20,615 bases of DNA from Christensenella sp. UBA3857 (GTDB lineage Bacteria; Bacillota; Clostridia; Christensenellales; CAG-138), in assembly GCA_002392505.1 (NCBI GenBank), contig DGHD01000046.1, forward strand, positions 5,687 to 26,301, written 5' to 3'. This document shows, piece by piece, positions 1 to 5,910 of the stretch. The translations under genes were made by a program, and so were the position numbers. Position 1 is the first letter of the stretch. Each line of letters starts with the position of its first letter. The notes beneath the pieces were generated by a model. The model saw only the letters and a program-made list of their open reading frames with translations, searched no databases and was not told where the DNA came from.

Positions 1-331
1 TTGGTTTGTCGCCGCGCCAGCGTTCAGCCTTCCCCCGGGGGAAGGGGGACCGCGAGGAACGAGCGGTGGATGAGGAATGTTTCCGATTAACTTGAGCTTC
101 CCAACTCCGTAACAGCAGAAAAGATCGGATGAAAATCCTCCGGATTTTCCGAAAAGATGCCCCCCTCATCACCGCTTACGCGGAGCTTCCCCACCCCGGA
201 GGGGGGGAAGCCTTTTGGTTGGTCGCATGCCGACTTTTCAGCCTTCCCTTGGGGGAAGGGGGACCGACGGCGCAAGCCGTTGGTGGATGAGGGATGCTTC
301 AGATTAACTTGAGCTTTCCGACATTGTTACA
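1..331. repeat. GC-rich palindromic intergenic repeat: two direct copies (1-114, 215-331) around an inverted partial copy (161-212)
   Basis: Positions 1-114 and 215-331 align along their whole length. Each has a TTGGTT..GTCGC start, a core of CCTTCCC..GGGGGAAGG (a perfect 18-nt palindrome at 28-45 in copy 1), a GGTGGATGAGG motif, and the tail ATTAACTTGAGCTT. Between them, 161-212 reads on the minus strand as a related GGCTTCCCC...GGTGATGAGGGG unit, so the block alternates orientation. A hairpin built on AAAATCC/GGATTTT lies at about 125-155. No coding region is supported. Similar CTTCCCC/GGGGAAGG + GGATGAGG repeats are common between genes in gut Firmicutes. Here they may be MITE-like or serve as RNA hairpins. 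Confidence 0.75.
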
Positions 332-507
332 CTAACGATGCATCGTGTATTCAAACTTGGATATGTCTCGCAGGAGGTTCGCAGACGGTCGCGGAGCGAT
401 CCCGACCATCCGGTGAATGGTCGGGAAGGCTGAGAACGGGCGGCTTACGTCCGCCCCGTGAGGTCCTCGGACTTGCGTGATCGTGGTTACGCGGTTATCG
501 CACCGCG
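332..507. other. Gene-free structured spacer with several hairpins
   Basis: No open frame here looks like a gene. Visible structures are a 12-nt palindrome ACGATGCATCGT (335-346), a perfect 9-bp hairpin CCCGACCAT/ATGGTCGGG with a 7-nt loop (401-425), a GGGCGG/CCGCCC hairpin at about 437-457, and ACGCGGT/ACCGCGT (489-508), which touches the stop codon of the minus-strand flavoprotein gene. None is followed by a clear T-run on the minus strand, so none is a textbook intrinsic terminator. The row of stems could be a small RNA or the 3' end of the operon transcript. Confidence 0.4.
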
Positions 508-1044
508 TCACGCTTCCGCGAGCATTTTTTCCGGATCGTTCCCGGCAAGGTCGAGGGCTTCGAGCGTAACGAGCCCGAAATCCTTTACGCCGTAATAGAT
601 CGAGAATATCGCCTTAACGTAGCCGTAACCGAAATCGTACGGGAGCCCCGCAGCGCCCATAGTGGTCACGTACCAGAGCTTTTTGGCTTTGAGCAGCCCG
701 ACCGGGGCGCCGCTTTCGTCAAAGCCGAACGTGATCCCGCGGACCGATACCCTTTCGATATAGACCTTCAATATCGAGGGGAAGGAGAGATCCCAATACG
801 GCGCGGCAACGACTATTTCGTCCGCCGCGGCGAGCTCCTTCGCAAGATCGAACATCTCATGCGAGAAGTCGGCTTTTGCGATAAGCTCCTCCCGAAGGGC
901 AAGCTCCCCTTCGTCAAGCGGGACGAGCCCCTTTTCATAAAGCTTAAGCTCCTTCACTCCGCCGTCAAGCGTAGCGAGGAGCTTTTTTGCAAGCCTTCTT
1001 GTCCGCGAATCCCCGCGGCAGCACGCGTCGATAAAGAGCAGCAT
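508..1044 (-). CDS. Flavodoxin-fold NAD(P)H-quinone/azoreductase-type protein
   Basis: 178 aa. The fold is that of FMN-dependent NAD(P)H:quinone oxidoreductases/azoreductases (flavodoxin_2 family), soluble enzymes that transfer two electrons from NAD(P)H to quinones or azo compounds. Visible marks are the N-terminal beta strand with a phosphate-binding loop (MLLFIDACCRGDSRT), the central APYWDLSFPSILKVYIERV segment with GITFGF after it (matches the azoreductase P..N...P..LK.Y.D...R.G.TF pattern), and KKLWYVTTMGA. Length is slightly short for the family. The start is set by AAGGAA six bases upstream of the ATG. It lies 19 nt after the DUF1292 stop on the same strand and is probably the last gene of the ireB operon. 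The physiological substrate cannot be told from sequence. Confidence 0.8.
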   Translation of the reverse strand: MLLFIDACCRGDSRTRRLAKKLLATLDGGVKELKLYEKGLVPLDEGELALREELIAKADFSHEMFDLAKELAAADEIVVAAPYWDLSFPSILKVYIERVSVRGITFGFDESGAPVGLLKAKKLWYVTTMGAAGLPYDFGYGYVKAIFSIYYGVKDFGLVTLEALDLAGNDPEKMLAEA

Positions 1045-1063
1045 GCGTTCTTCCTTTCAGATA

Positions 1064-1366
1064 TTATTCTTCCTCTTCGTCCTCGCCGTCGAGCAGCTCG
1101 CACATGACGTCGAAGAGCTCGTCGCCGAGCACCTCGTTATCGACGGGCTCGAGCGCGTCCTCGCCGTCGACCTTCTTTATGTGCATGAAGACGACCTCCA
1201 CCTCCGCGTCCTCGTCCGGGTCCTCGGCGTCGAGCGAACCGGCGGGAGTGAGCGCCATATAACGCTCATCCTCATACATGAAGGTGAGGATATGCTCGAA
1301 GGATTCGGGCTTGCCGTCCTCCCCGATCAGGGTGAATACGGCGTTTTCGTCATAATTCTGTTCCAT
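1064..1366 (-). CDS. DUF1292 (YrzB-like) small acidic protein
   Basis: 100 aa. The start is the ATG at 1366, preceded by GAGAGGTAAATAAT. A longer in-frame reading upstream runs into ruvX coding sequence and has no ribosome site. The protein is strongly acidic, with a low-complexity Asp/Glu tail (GEDEEEE), and shows the DUF1292 pattern of F.LIGEDGK.E.FE.I.TF.YED.RYMALTP, then an acidic linker, then a DALEPVDNEVLGDELFDVMCELL block. This family sits directly after IreB and RuvX in many Firmicutes; B. subtilis yrzB is an example. Its molecular function is unknown. It begins 14 nt after the ruvX stop. Identification rests on both sequence pattern and gene order. Confidence 0.85.
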   Translation of the reverse strand: MEQNYDENAVFTLIGEDGKPESFEHILTFMYEDERYMALTPAGSLDAEDPDEDAEVEVVFMHIKKVDGEDALEPVDNEVLGDELFDVMCELLDGEDEEEE

Positions 1367-1380
1367 ATTATTTACCTCTC

Positions 1381-1818
1381 TTACAGTTTTACGGGATGAA
1401 GGGACATATACCCCTCGAGTATGACCTGCGCGGCGATCTTGTCGACCACCTTGCGGCGCTTCTGCCATTTGAGCTCCGCCTCGTAAAGAAAGCGCTCCGC
1501 CGCCATTGTGGAAAGGCGCTCGTCATAGAAATCATGCTCGCCCTCCCAGCCGTTAAGGACCTTCTCCGCAAACGCCTTTACCTTGTCGCAGGCGGGACCG
1601 TAGGAGCCGTCCATATTCCGGGGCAAGCCGAAAACGATGCGGCAGGGAGCCCACTTTTTTGCCGCCTCCCTGATGTACGCCGCATCACGCTCATCGTCGC
1701 CCGTGCGCTGATACGTTTCAAGCCCCTGGGCGGTATAGCCCAGAGCGTCCGTAACGGCGAGCCCGATACGCCTGTCGCCGACGTCTACGCCGAAATACCT
1801 GAACATATTATCAGGCAT
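1381..1818 (-). CDS. ruvX: RuvX/YqgF family putative Holliday junction resolvase
   Basis: 145 aa, the usual family length. RuvX/YqgF is an RNase H-fold nuclease linked to Holliday junction resolution and, in some bacteria, to pre-16S rRNA 5' processing. Family motifs are clear: [16 protein letters not shown] (first catalytic Asp at about residue 12), [14 protein letters not shown], the DERLST block, and [16 protein letters not shown] near the C-terminus with the final acidic residue region. The listed start (1818) overlaps the ireB stop by 8 nt with GCGAGG immediately before it. The ATG at 1806 ([10 protein letters not shown]) has the same GAGG 12 nt upstream and is an equal candidate. It is the second gene of the ireB-ruvX-DUF1292 operon. 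Confidence 0.95.
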   Translation of the reverse strand: MPDNMFRYFGVDVGDRRIGLAVTDALGYTAQGLETYQRTGDDERDAAYIREAAKKWAPCRIVFGLPRNMDGSYGPACDKVKAFAEKVLNGWEGEHDFYDERLSTMAAERFLYEAELKWQKRRKVVDKIAAQVILEGYMSLHPVKL

Positions 1819-2080
1819 CCTCGCCCGCGCCGTTGACCTCGATATAGCTCTTCACAAGCTCCTCGATAAGCTCGTCCCTCTCGAGAGTCGAGATAAGGTA
1901 ACGGGCGTTATTATAGCTCGTGATATAGGTCGGATCGCCGGAAAGCAGGTAGCCCACGATCTGGTTCACGGGATCGTAGCCCTTCTCCTTCATGGAGGAA
2001 TAGGCCTGCATGAGCACCTCATGCGCGGACTGCTTATCCCTGGGCATTTTGAATTTGATGGTGTTCATATTGCCGCTCAT
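1811..2080 (-). CDS. ireB: IreB family regulatory phosphoprotein (DUF965)
   Basis: 89 aa. The start is ATG 2080 with GGAGATAATA directly upstream; the longer reading to 2125 has no ribosome site. IreB is a small dimeric protein that in Enterococcus is phosphorylated by the PASTA Ser/Thr kinase IreK and counteracts cephalosporin resistance. The family pattern is seen throughout: [51 protein letters not shown], and [13 protein letters not shown]. Near the N-terminus the IreB threonine region corresponds to NTIKFK. It is the first gene of the operon, with a sigma-A promoter about 75-105 nt upstream. The alaS gene, often found before it, is not present here. Confidence 0.95.
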   Translation of the reverse strand: MSGNMNTIKFKMPRDKQSAHEVLMQAYSSMKEKGYDPVNQIVGYLLSGDPTYITSYNNARYLISTLERDELIEELVKSYIEVNGAGEDA

Positions 2081-2155
2081 TATTATCTCCTTTCCGCCCC
2101 GGCTCACGGGACGGCGTATTCTCAATGATGATCAAGCTCTATATAAGCTCATTAT

Positions 2156-2184
2156 ATTGTACCATATATTAAACGATATCACAA
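2156..2184 (-). promoter_or_regulatory. Sigma-A promoter of the ireB operon
   Basis: On the minus strand, TTGTGA (2184-2179) and TACAAT (2161-2156) are separated by exactly 17 nt. The -10 match is 5 of 6. It lies upstream of ireB in an AT-rich stretch flanked by GC-rich sequence. Confidence 0.7.
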
Positions 2185-2204
2185 GAACATTTTGGAGCGC
2201 GGGA

Positions 2205-2255
2205 GTAAAAAATGTGTAAAGAAATGAGCGCGGCGTCGGATCCGCCCGCGCTCAT
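2205..2255 (-). terminator. Intrinsic terminator after the 51-aa membrane protein gene
   Basis: A perfect 10-bp stem ATGAGCGCGG/CCGCGCTCAT (2224-2233 and 2246-2255) with a 12-nt loop is followed on the minus strand by TTCTTTACACATTTTTT. It sits 15 nt past the stop of the small gene and just upstream of the ireB promoter, so it insulates the two units. The T-run is interrupted, which lowers certainty somewhat. Confidence 0.7.
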
Positions 2256-2270
2256 ACCATAAGAGCCCCG

Positions 2271-2426
2271 TCACATCATGTTCGCCATGCTCTTCCAAAG
2301 CTTCTTTCCGTCGCGCTTCATCTTCCTGCCCACGACCGGGTACATCTGCGTGAGCGCCACCGCCGCGGCTGCCATGCCCACCGCGACTCCCGCCGCCATG
2401 CCCGAAGCAAAGTCCATAACCTTCAT
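2271..2426 (-). CDS. Small single-span membrane protein, YtxH-like in layout (function unknown)
   Basis: 51 aa. The ATG at 2426 has a strong GGAGGAATTCTC ribosome site; the longer in-frame reading to 2480 lacks one. Residues 7-27 form one small-residue-rich hydrophobic helix (GMAAGVAVGMAAAAVAL), followed by a basic tail with KMKRDGKKLWKSMANMM. A glycine/alanine-rich helix plus a basic amphipathic tail resembles short YtxH-like proteins of Clostridia, but similarity is too weak for a family claim. It stands alone between its terminator (2205-2255) and the divergent nitroreductase gene. I saw no convincing promoter for it in 2427-2550. Confidence 0.65.
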   Translation of the reverse strand: MKVMDFASGMAAGVAVGMAAAAVALTQMYPVVGRKMKRDGKKLWKSMANMM

Positions 2427-2553
2427 GAGAATTCCTCCGTTTCCTTCCTTATAAAATGATATGCCGATCCGGCTCCGCAATTATTTTTTGCAGGACAAAG
2501 CCGCGTCATTAGCGGAAAAATTATGAAACCGTATTTCCCGCGGGGCGCATTTG

Positions 2554-2562
2554 TGTTATAAT
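2554..2562 (+). promoter_or_regulatory. Extended -10 promoter of the nitroreductase gene
   Basis: TGTTATAAT is a perfect TG-N-TATAAT extended -10, 32 nt before the start codon. A poor -35 (TTTCCC) lies 17 nt upstream, as is tolerated for extended -10 promoters. Confidence 0.65.
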
Positions 2563-2594
2563 GGATCTATCAAAAAAACGGAAGGGGACATAAT

Positions 2595-3146
2595 ATGAAC
2601 GAGGTTTTGAAGACCATGCTCGAAAGGAGCAGTATAAGGGCGTACACCGAAGAAAAGCTCACGAATGAGGAGCTTGAATCGCTTAAGGCGGCGGCGCTCT
2701 CCGCGCCCACGGCGATGAACAGGCAGGATCAGCGCTTCATTTTCGTGACCGACGACGAAAAGCTCAAGCTTTTTGACGAGAGCGTGCTCCGAGAGATAGT
2801 CGAGTCCGGCAATCTCGATTTCGCCGAAAGGATCCGCTCCCGCGGGGGAAGCACGACCTATCACGCGCCGCTGATCGTCATAATCGTCAGCAAGCCGGCG
2901 CATTTCTCCCGCGTGGACGCGGGCATCGCGGTGGAGAACATCGCCCTTTGCGCGAAGAGCCTCGGGCTCGACAGCGTGATACTCGGCATGCCGGAGGGAA
3001 TGTTCCGCGGCGCGCACGCCGAGGAGCTCATGCGCGAGTTCAGATTCCCCGACGGGTTCGAGTTCTCGATCGCCATCGGCGTGGGCCACAGGGCCATGGA
3101 CAAAGCCCCGCACGAGACCGATCCAAAGCATATAATCACCGTGTGA
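2595..3146 (+). CDS. Nitroreductase family FMN-dependent oxidoreductase
   Basis: 183 aa. Nitroreductase-fold enzymes are FMN-binding dimers that reduce nitroaromatics, quinones or flavins with NAD(P)H. Family signs are the N-terminal RSSIRAY motif (FMN phosphate contact), SAPTAMNRQDQRFIFV (A[PS]S..N.Q.W-like), DAGIAVENIALCAKSLGLDSV (the conserved D.....N..L.A..LGL helix), and the C-terminal AIGVGHR...APH block. The motifs are complete and the length is normal. The start is fixed by GGAAGGGG upstream of the ATG. It is monocistronic: an extended -10 promoter lies before it and a strong terminator just after. The substrate cannot be inferred. Confidence 0.9.
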   Translation: MNEVLKTMLERSSIRAYTEEKLTNEELESLKAAALSAPTAMNRQDQRFIFVTDDEKLKLFDESVLREIVESGNLDFAERIRSRGGSTTYHAPLIVIIVSKPAHFSRVDAGIAVENIALCAKSLGLDSVILGMPEGMFRGAHAEELMREFRFPDGFEFSIAIGVGHRAMDKAPHETDPKHIITV

Positions 3147-3158
3147 TGGAATTAAAAT

Positions 3159-3196
3159 AAGGGACGAAGCGAAAAGGCTTCGTCCCTTTATTATTT
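3159..3196 (+). terminator. Intrinsic terminator of the nitroreductase gene
   Basis: A perfect 12-bp stem AAGGGACGAAGC/GCTTCGTCCCTT (3159-3170 and 3177-3188), with loop GAAAAG, is followed by TATTATTT. It starts 12 nt after the stop codon. An A-rich stretch on the left side means it may also work for the minus-strand island genes ending at 3305. Confidence 0.9.
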
Positions 3197-3304
3197 CCCG
3201 ATAGGCGCCGTTGTAAACGAATTTGCAGGTGAGCGCGGTATTGCCCGCCGTGCCCTGAGGAATCCTGTTATCCTGCTGTCCGGATGCGGGTGGTCAGCGC
3301 TTCA

Positions 3305-3775
3305 TTATTGAAGGAACATCGAATATGGGGCCCAAAGCCATTCTATGTACACATGATAACCGCCGACATCATCCTGAGTGACCACGGTTCTGAGGTTGTC
3401 TATCCTCTGATTATACCATACAATAGTCTCGTTATCAGGATTCAGCCATTTTTTCCCATATGGAACGCCAAACTCACCCAACGCATCACTTAGGATCGAA
3501 TCTATATTCATAGATTTATTTTTGTCACCGCATTCCGACAGATAATTATCCATCATTTCATCAAAGTTCATATTTGTGAAGCAAATCTCATATGCGTGAC
3601 AAATGCATAAACCGTCCATGAATTCAGAATGCCGAACTATTTTCGCGTTTTCGGGCAGCTCAACTTTAAGCTTGCGGCTAAGCTGAGCCTTTGGGTTGGC
3701 AAACAGTATAATAAGAAGACCGATTATTATACCGACAACTAAAATCGATATTATGATAATTGTTCTTTTCTTCAT
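3305..3775 (-). CDS. Membrane-anchored or secreted protein of unknown function
   Basis: 156 aa. I do not recognise the family. Residues 4-26 are a very hydrophobic Ile/Leu helix after MKKR, which acts as a signal anchor or uncleaved signal peptide; no lipobox Cys follows. The remaining ~130 residues are polar and extracytoplasmic, with four cysteines (two in LCICHAYEIC, then ECGDK) and an aromatic C-terminus (YHVYIEWLWAPYSMF). The ribosome site is GGGGGA before the ATG. It starts 25 nt after the upstream lipoprotein gene stops, so the two are probably co-transcribed. Codon use is AT-richer than in the flanking housekeeping genes. In this setting, downstream of an Rhs remnant, an orphan immunity-type role is possible but is inference. 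Confidence 0.65.
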   Translation of the reverse strand: MKKRTIIIISILVVGIIIGLLIILFANPKAQLSRKLKVELPENAKIVRHSEFMDGLCICHAYEICFTNMNFDEMMDNYLSECGDKNKSMNIDSILSDALGEFGVPYGKKWLNPDNETIVWYNQRIDNLRTVVTQDDVGGYHVYIEWLWAPYSMFLQ

Positions 3776-3800
3776 CTGAACATCCCCCAGTCAAAACCTG

Positions 3801-4268
3801 CTAATAAAACCAGACTGTTATGAATTTATTGTTATCATCTTTTTCGAATCCCGCAAGATCTATGGCCATCTGATATTTATACTTGGTCCTGCCTCCGTAT
3901 TTTGAAATTGTGACAGACTCTATCGAATAGACCTCGCCGGAGCATTCGGCAGACACGCTGCAATTGACGGTACAAGATCTGCAATACTTTTTGCTGCTGA
4001 ACCAATTACCTCTCGTGGGACCTTCATCAGAGCCTTCGATAAAAGCGTTTGCAGCAGATTTTACAACAGACATACCATCCTTGTTTTTCAGCATGTCGTT
4101 CCAGATATCAATATCCATATCCCATACGGATGCGTCTGAAAAATCGCCGCACAGTTCCTCATAGAGCTCCTGCGTTTCATCTTCCGTCAGAAGACCGCTC
4201 GGATCGCACCCACATAACACCACCGCTGCTATCAACAAGGAAACGATCAATACACGTGCTTTTTTCAT
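3801..4268 (-). CDS. Putative lipoprotein of unknown function
   Basis: 155 aa from ATG 4268. The N-terminus is a lipoprotein signal: KK, a hydrophobic stretch VLIVSLLIAAVV, then LCGC as the lipobox, with lipidation expected at the second Cys. The mature part has no recognisable domain. It is acidic at first and contains a cysteine-rich patch (YCRSCTVNCSVSAEC), then a beta-rich end (KYKYQMAIDLAGF). A TTG two codons upstream (4274) is an alternative start, since AAGGTAGGTGA lies between the likely distances for both. Only 2 nt separate its ATG from the stop of the 55-aa gene, which implies translational coupling. AT-rich codon use sets it apart from the neighbouring core genes. Confidence 0.65.
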   Translation of the reverse strand: MKKARVLIVSLLIAAVVLCGCDPSGLLTEDETQELYEELCGDFSDASVWDMDIDIWNDMLKNKDGMSVVKSAANAFIEGSDEGPTRGNWFSSKKYCRSCTVNCSVSAECSGEVYSIESVTISKYGGRTKYKYQMAIDLAGFEKDDNNKFITVWFY

Positions 4269-4270
4269 GT

Positions 4271-4438
4271 TCAAGCGTCACCTACCTTTGTCAACCGACA
4301 AATCAGAGATGCAACTATAATACAAATCATTGACACAAAGGCAACATTACAAATAGTTTTGTTTTTTGAAAATAAGTATACAGCAAGCAAAGGTACTAAA
4401 GCGACAAAGGTAATTATTGTGATTACTTTTTTCTTCAT
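4271..4438 (-). CDS. 55-aa protein with two membrane helices (function unknown)
   Basis: A short gene that length filters miss. It starts at ATG 4438 with AAAGGAGACTAATT upstream, a near-ideal ribosome site. The product begins MKKK, has a hydrophobic helix at residues 5-23, a short polar loop (SKNKT), a second helix at about 31-47, and ends CRLTKVGDA. No family is recognised. Its ribosome site overlaps the last codons of the Rhs-core remnant, and its stop is 2 nt from the next gene's ATG. Such tight packing argues that it is really translated. A small membrane immunity or accessory protein is one possibility, not shown by sequence. Confidence 0.6.
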   Translation of the reverse strand: MKKKVITIITFVALVPLLAVYLFSKNKTICNVAFVSMICIIVASLICRLTKVGDA

Positions 4439-4440
4439 AA

Positions 4441-4567
4441 TTAGTCTCCTTTATAGTTTGTATAGTCGGAATCGTAGACGTAACCCCTGTAACGGAACGG
4501 CTGATCCTCGCCCAGAGAGCTCGCCAAAGAGCCCGTGACGGAAACAGGTTTGCCCCTTTAGTGCATC
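4441..4567 (-). pseudogene. Remnant of an Rhs/YD-repeat protein core
   Basis: The minus strand from 4557 to 4441 reads, without a start codon, GKPVSVTGSLASSLGED then QPFRYRGYVYD, a very close match to the end of the Rhs core (typical form W/GK..S.TG.LA.TLG..NPFRYRGY.YD). Just upstream, GAT GCA (4567-4562) matches the Asp-Ala that normally precedes Trp-Gly-Lys; an extra CTAA shifts the frame and puts in a stop. After YVYD the usual ETGLYYL...RYY continuation is missing and the frame ends nine codons later (SDYTNYKGD, stop). About 40 codons remain of a gene normally of one to several thousand codons. Confidence 0.8.
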
Positions 4568-4573
4568 GCTTTC

Positions 4574-4723
4574 AAACGAGTGCCTTCCCCCTTGCGGGGA
4601 AGGTGGCACGCACCGACGCAGTCGCAAGTGACGGATGGGGGTAATCGCCCTGTGCGTGAAGGGATACCCCCACCACCGCCGCCGGCGGAGCCTCCCCGCA
4701 AGGGGGAGGCCGAAAGCTCGTTT
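4574..4723. mobile_element. 150-bp MITE-like element with inverted termini
   Basis: AAACGAG at 4574-4580 is mirrored by CTCGTTT at 4717-4723. Inside these, GCCTTCCCCCTTGCGGGGAAGG (broken here as GCCTTCCCCC + TTGCGGGGAAGG, 4582-4603) is mirrored by CCTCCCCGCAAGGGGGAGGC (4691-4710). Each arm is itself a hairpin around TTGC or GCAA. The middle holds GTGACGGATGGGGG and ATACCCCCACCACC, again facing each other. It encodes no protein. It belongs to the same GC-rich repeat type as 1-331. It sits between the Rhs remnant and the stop codon of the 298-aa gene, whose TAA overlaps its last base. No clear target-site duplication is visible. It may also act as a transcription terminator. Confidence 0.65.
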
Positions 4724-5619
4724 TATTCACCGTGTGTATGGAGAACTGTCTCTTTGACACTCCAGTGGAAAATGCTTTTGAAGATCAGGCAGCAGTCTTC
4801 GCAGATCCAACTGCCGCTTTCCGGTTCATAGTATCCCGTACTCCTGTTTTGCGGATCGTCGCCCAGCTTTTTTCCGCAGATCCTGCAGCGATCTCCGGTC
4901 TCGTCCTTTGGGATGTATTCGGACAGGATCGGATTCTTGTCGAAAAGGAACTGTTTTTCCTCCGTTACATGTTTGATCCACGTATCCCTATCCATATACT
5001 GCGCGAAGATCTCGTCAAGGGTGAGCTTGCACGAATCCTCTTCCCGCGGAGTCGGTATTTGAGCGCAATAGTAAGTCTCGAACCTCGGAAGGTTTTCCTC
5101 TTCATCTGTGTCCGAATCCAGTATTCTGCGGAAGTATTCGTTTATTACGGAAGGGATCGGGAACTTTTCGCGCATTTCGGCGGCCTCCCGATCGGTGGGC
5201 TTGTAATCGCCATCCCCCCAATAAATGCAGTGATGCAGCTTGTACAGCGTACACTGCGGTTCGGCTTTATAAGCCTCTTCCATAAGTTCTTTCCCGCGAG
5301 CTTCGATTTCAAAGTCGGTATATGTCAGTAGTCCGAACAAGTAGAAACCCATAAACATTGAATATCCCATAAAGAAGGATAATTCGCGGTTATTTTCCAT
5401 TCGCTTATAGGCGGTCTCGTATATCTCATCCCACTCGGGGAATTCTGATGATTTGAGCCCTGACAGCTTAAACATGATGAAAAAGTATTCAAGCAAAGCT
5501 TTGCAAAGGTTATCGTCCGTCGGATTCTCCTTCCATTCCTTATACGTCTGTTTCATCGCGTTTACGTAATCGTTGTTGCGTTCATATTCGATCGTTTTTT
5601 CACTGAATACAAGTTCCAT
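4723..5619 (-). CDS. 298-aa protein with C-terminal zinc-ribbon-like motif (function unknown)
   Basis: Start ATG 5619 follows AAAGGAGGAAACCTAT; an upstream in-frame GTG at 5640 lies before that ribosome site and is unlikely. No signal peptide or true membrane span is seen. The first ~200 residues are helical, acidic and aromatic, with repeat-like helices (for example LCKALLEYFFIMFKLSG and LFGLLTYTDFEIEARGKELMEEAYKAEP) suggesting a TPR-like bundle. The C-terminus has CRICGKKLGDD and, about 25 residues later, WICEDCC: two Cys-x-x-Cys pairs that could bind zinc. I do not recognise the family. Isolated cytoplasmic helical proteins like this are frequent around Rhs loci as immunity proteins, but that is inferred from context only. 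Its stop abuts the 150-bp element. Confidence 0.65.
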   Translation of the reverse strand: MELVFSEKTIEYERNNDYVNAMKQTYKEWKENPTDDNLCKALLEYFFIMFKLSGLKSSEFPEWDEIYETAYKRMENNRELSFFMGYSMFMGFYLFGLLTYTDFEIEARGKELMEEAYKAEPQCTLYKLHHCIYWGDGDYKPTDREAAEMREKFPIPSVINEYFRRILDSDTDEEENLPRFETYYCAQIPTPREEDSCKLTLDEIFAQYMDRDTWIKHVTEEKQFLFDKNPILSEYIPKDETGDRCRICGKKLGDDPQNRSTGYYEPESGSWICEDCCLIFKSIFHWSVKETVLHTHGE

Positions 5620-5633
5620 ATAGGTTTCCTCCT

Positions 5634-5687
5634 TTACCACTTCGGAAAAGCATCTGACACTTCAAGCCTTCCACATGCTTTTTTCAT
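5634..5687 (-). CDS. Possible 17-codon leader ORF before the 298-aa gene
   Basis: The ATG at 5687 is preceded by GGAGGATAAC and reads MKKACGRLEVSDAFPKW then TAA. The stop is immediately followed by AGGAGG, the ribosome site of the 298-aa gene. The spacing would let a ribosome terminating here affect initiation downstream. It could equally be the leftover N-terminus of a deleted gene (MKK start). No homology is recognised. Confidence 0.35.
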   Translation of the reverse strand: MKKACGRLEVSDAFPKW

Positions 5688-5718
5688 GTTATCCTCCACG
5701 CGTCCGATAATATGTTTT

Positions 5719-5910
5719 CATATATATAACGGTTAAGCGCGCCGTTTGGTTCCTTCAATATTATATTATAACATAAATCGGAGGGGTCGTACCCCCCCGA
5801 TAATATATTTTCCGATCTGTTTCAGGCGACCGAACAATGCCGATCGCACGACGAGTTATTTTCCCGACTTCTTCAGTCGGTTGGAAAAGGACCACATCGC
5901 CGCCGAGCAG
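5719..5910. repeat. Copy A of a ~190-bp duplicated segment
   Basis: Matches 6095-6280 nearly base for base: CATATATA..AACGG, GCGCGCCGTTTGGTTCCTTC, a GGAGGGGTCGTACCCCCC hairpin, GTTTCAGGCGACCGAACAATG, and CTTCTTCAGTCGG. Differences are a 5-nt indel in the AATATTATA stretch, C-tract length (7 versus 9), and scattered substitutions. It covers the spacer before the 298-aa gene and the last ~18 codons of the 67-aa membrane protein gene. Confidence 0.9.
5765..5773 (-). promoter_or_regulatory. Candidate extended -10 promoter (copy A) for the 298-aa gene
   Basis: On the minus strand the segment reads TGTTATAAT, a perfect TG-N-TATAAT. There is no good -35; a GC hairpin (ATCGG/CCGAT, about 5777-5802) lies just upstream. 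The same motif occurs at the equivalent place in copy B. Confidence 0.4.

Noticed and set aside
340..507. Possible RNase P RNA start (GGTTCGCAGACGGTCGC resembles the 5' end of bacterial RNase P RNA).
   Set aside because: The invariant AGGAAAGTCC block and the rest of the ~350-nt fold are missing, and the space before the next gene is too short.
2556..3131. Long antisense open frame opposite the nitroreductase gene.
   Set aside because: High-GC shadow of a well-supported gene; no ribosome site and no family motifs.
3189..3304. Open minus-strand frame reading DNRIPQGTAGNTALTCKFVYNG, perhaps a fragment of a secreted protein.
   Set aside because: The frame runs on through the nitroreductase terminator into antisense of that gene, another frame is also open, there is no start or ribosome site, and I do not recognise a family. 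A decayed fragment stays possible.
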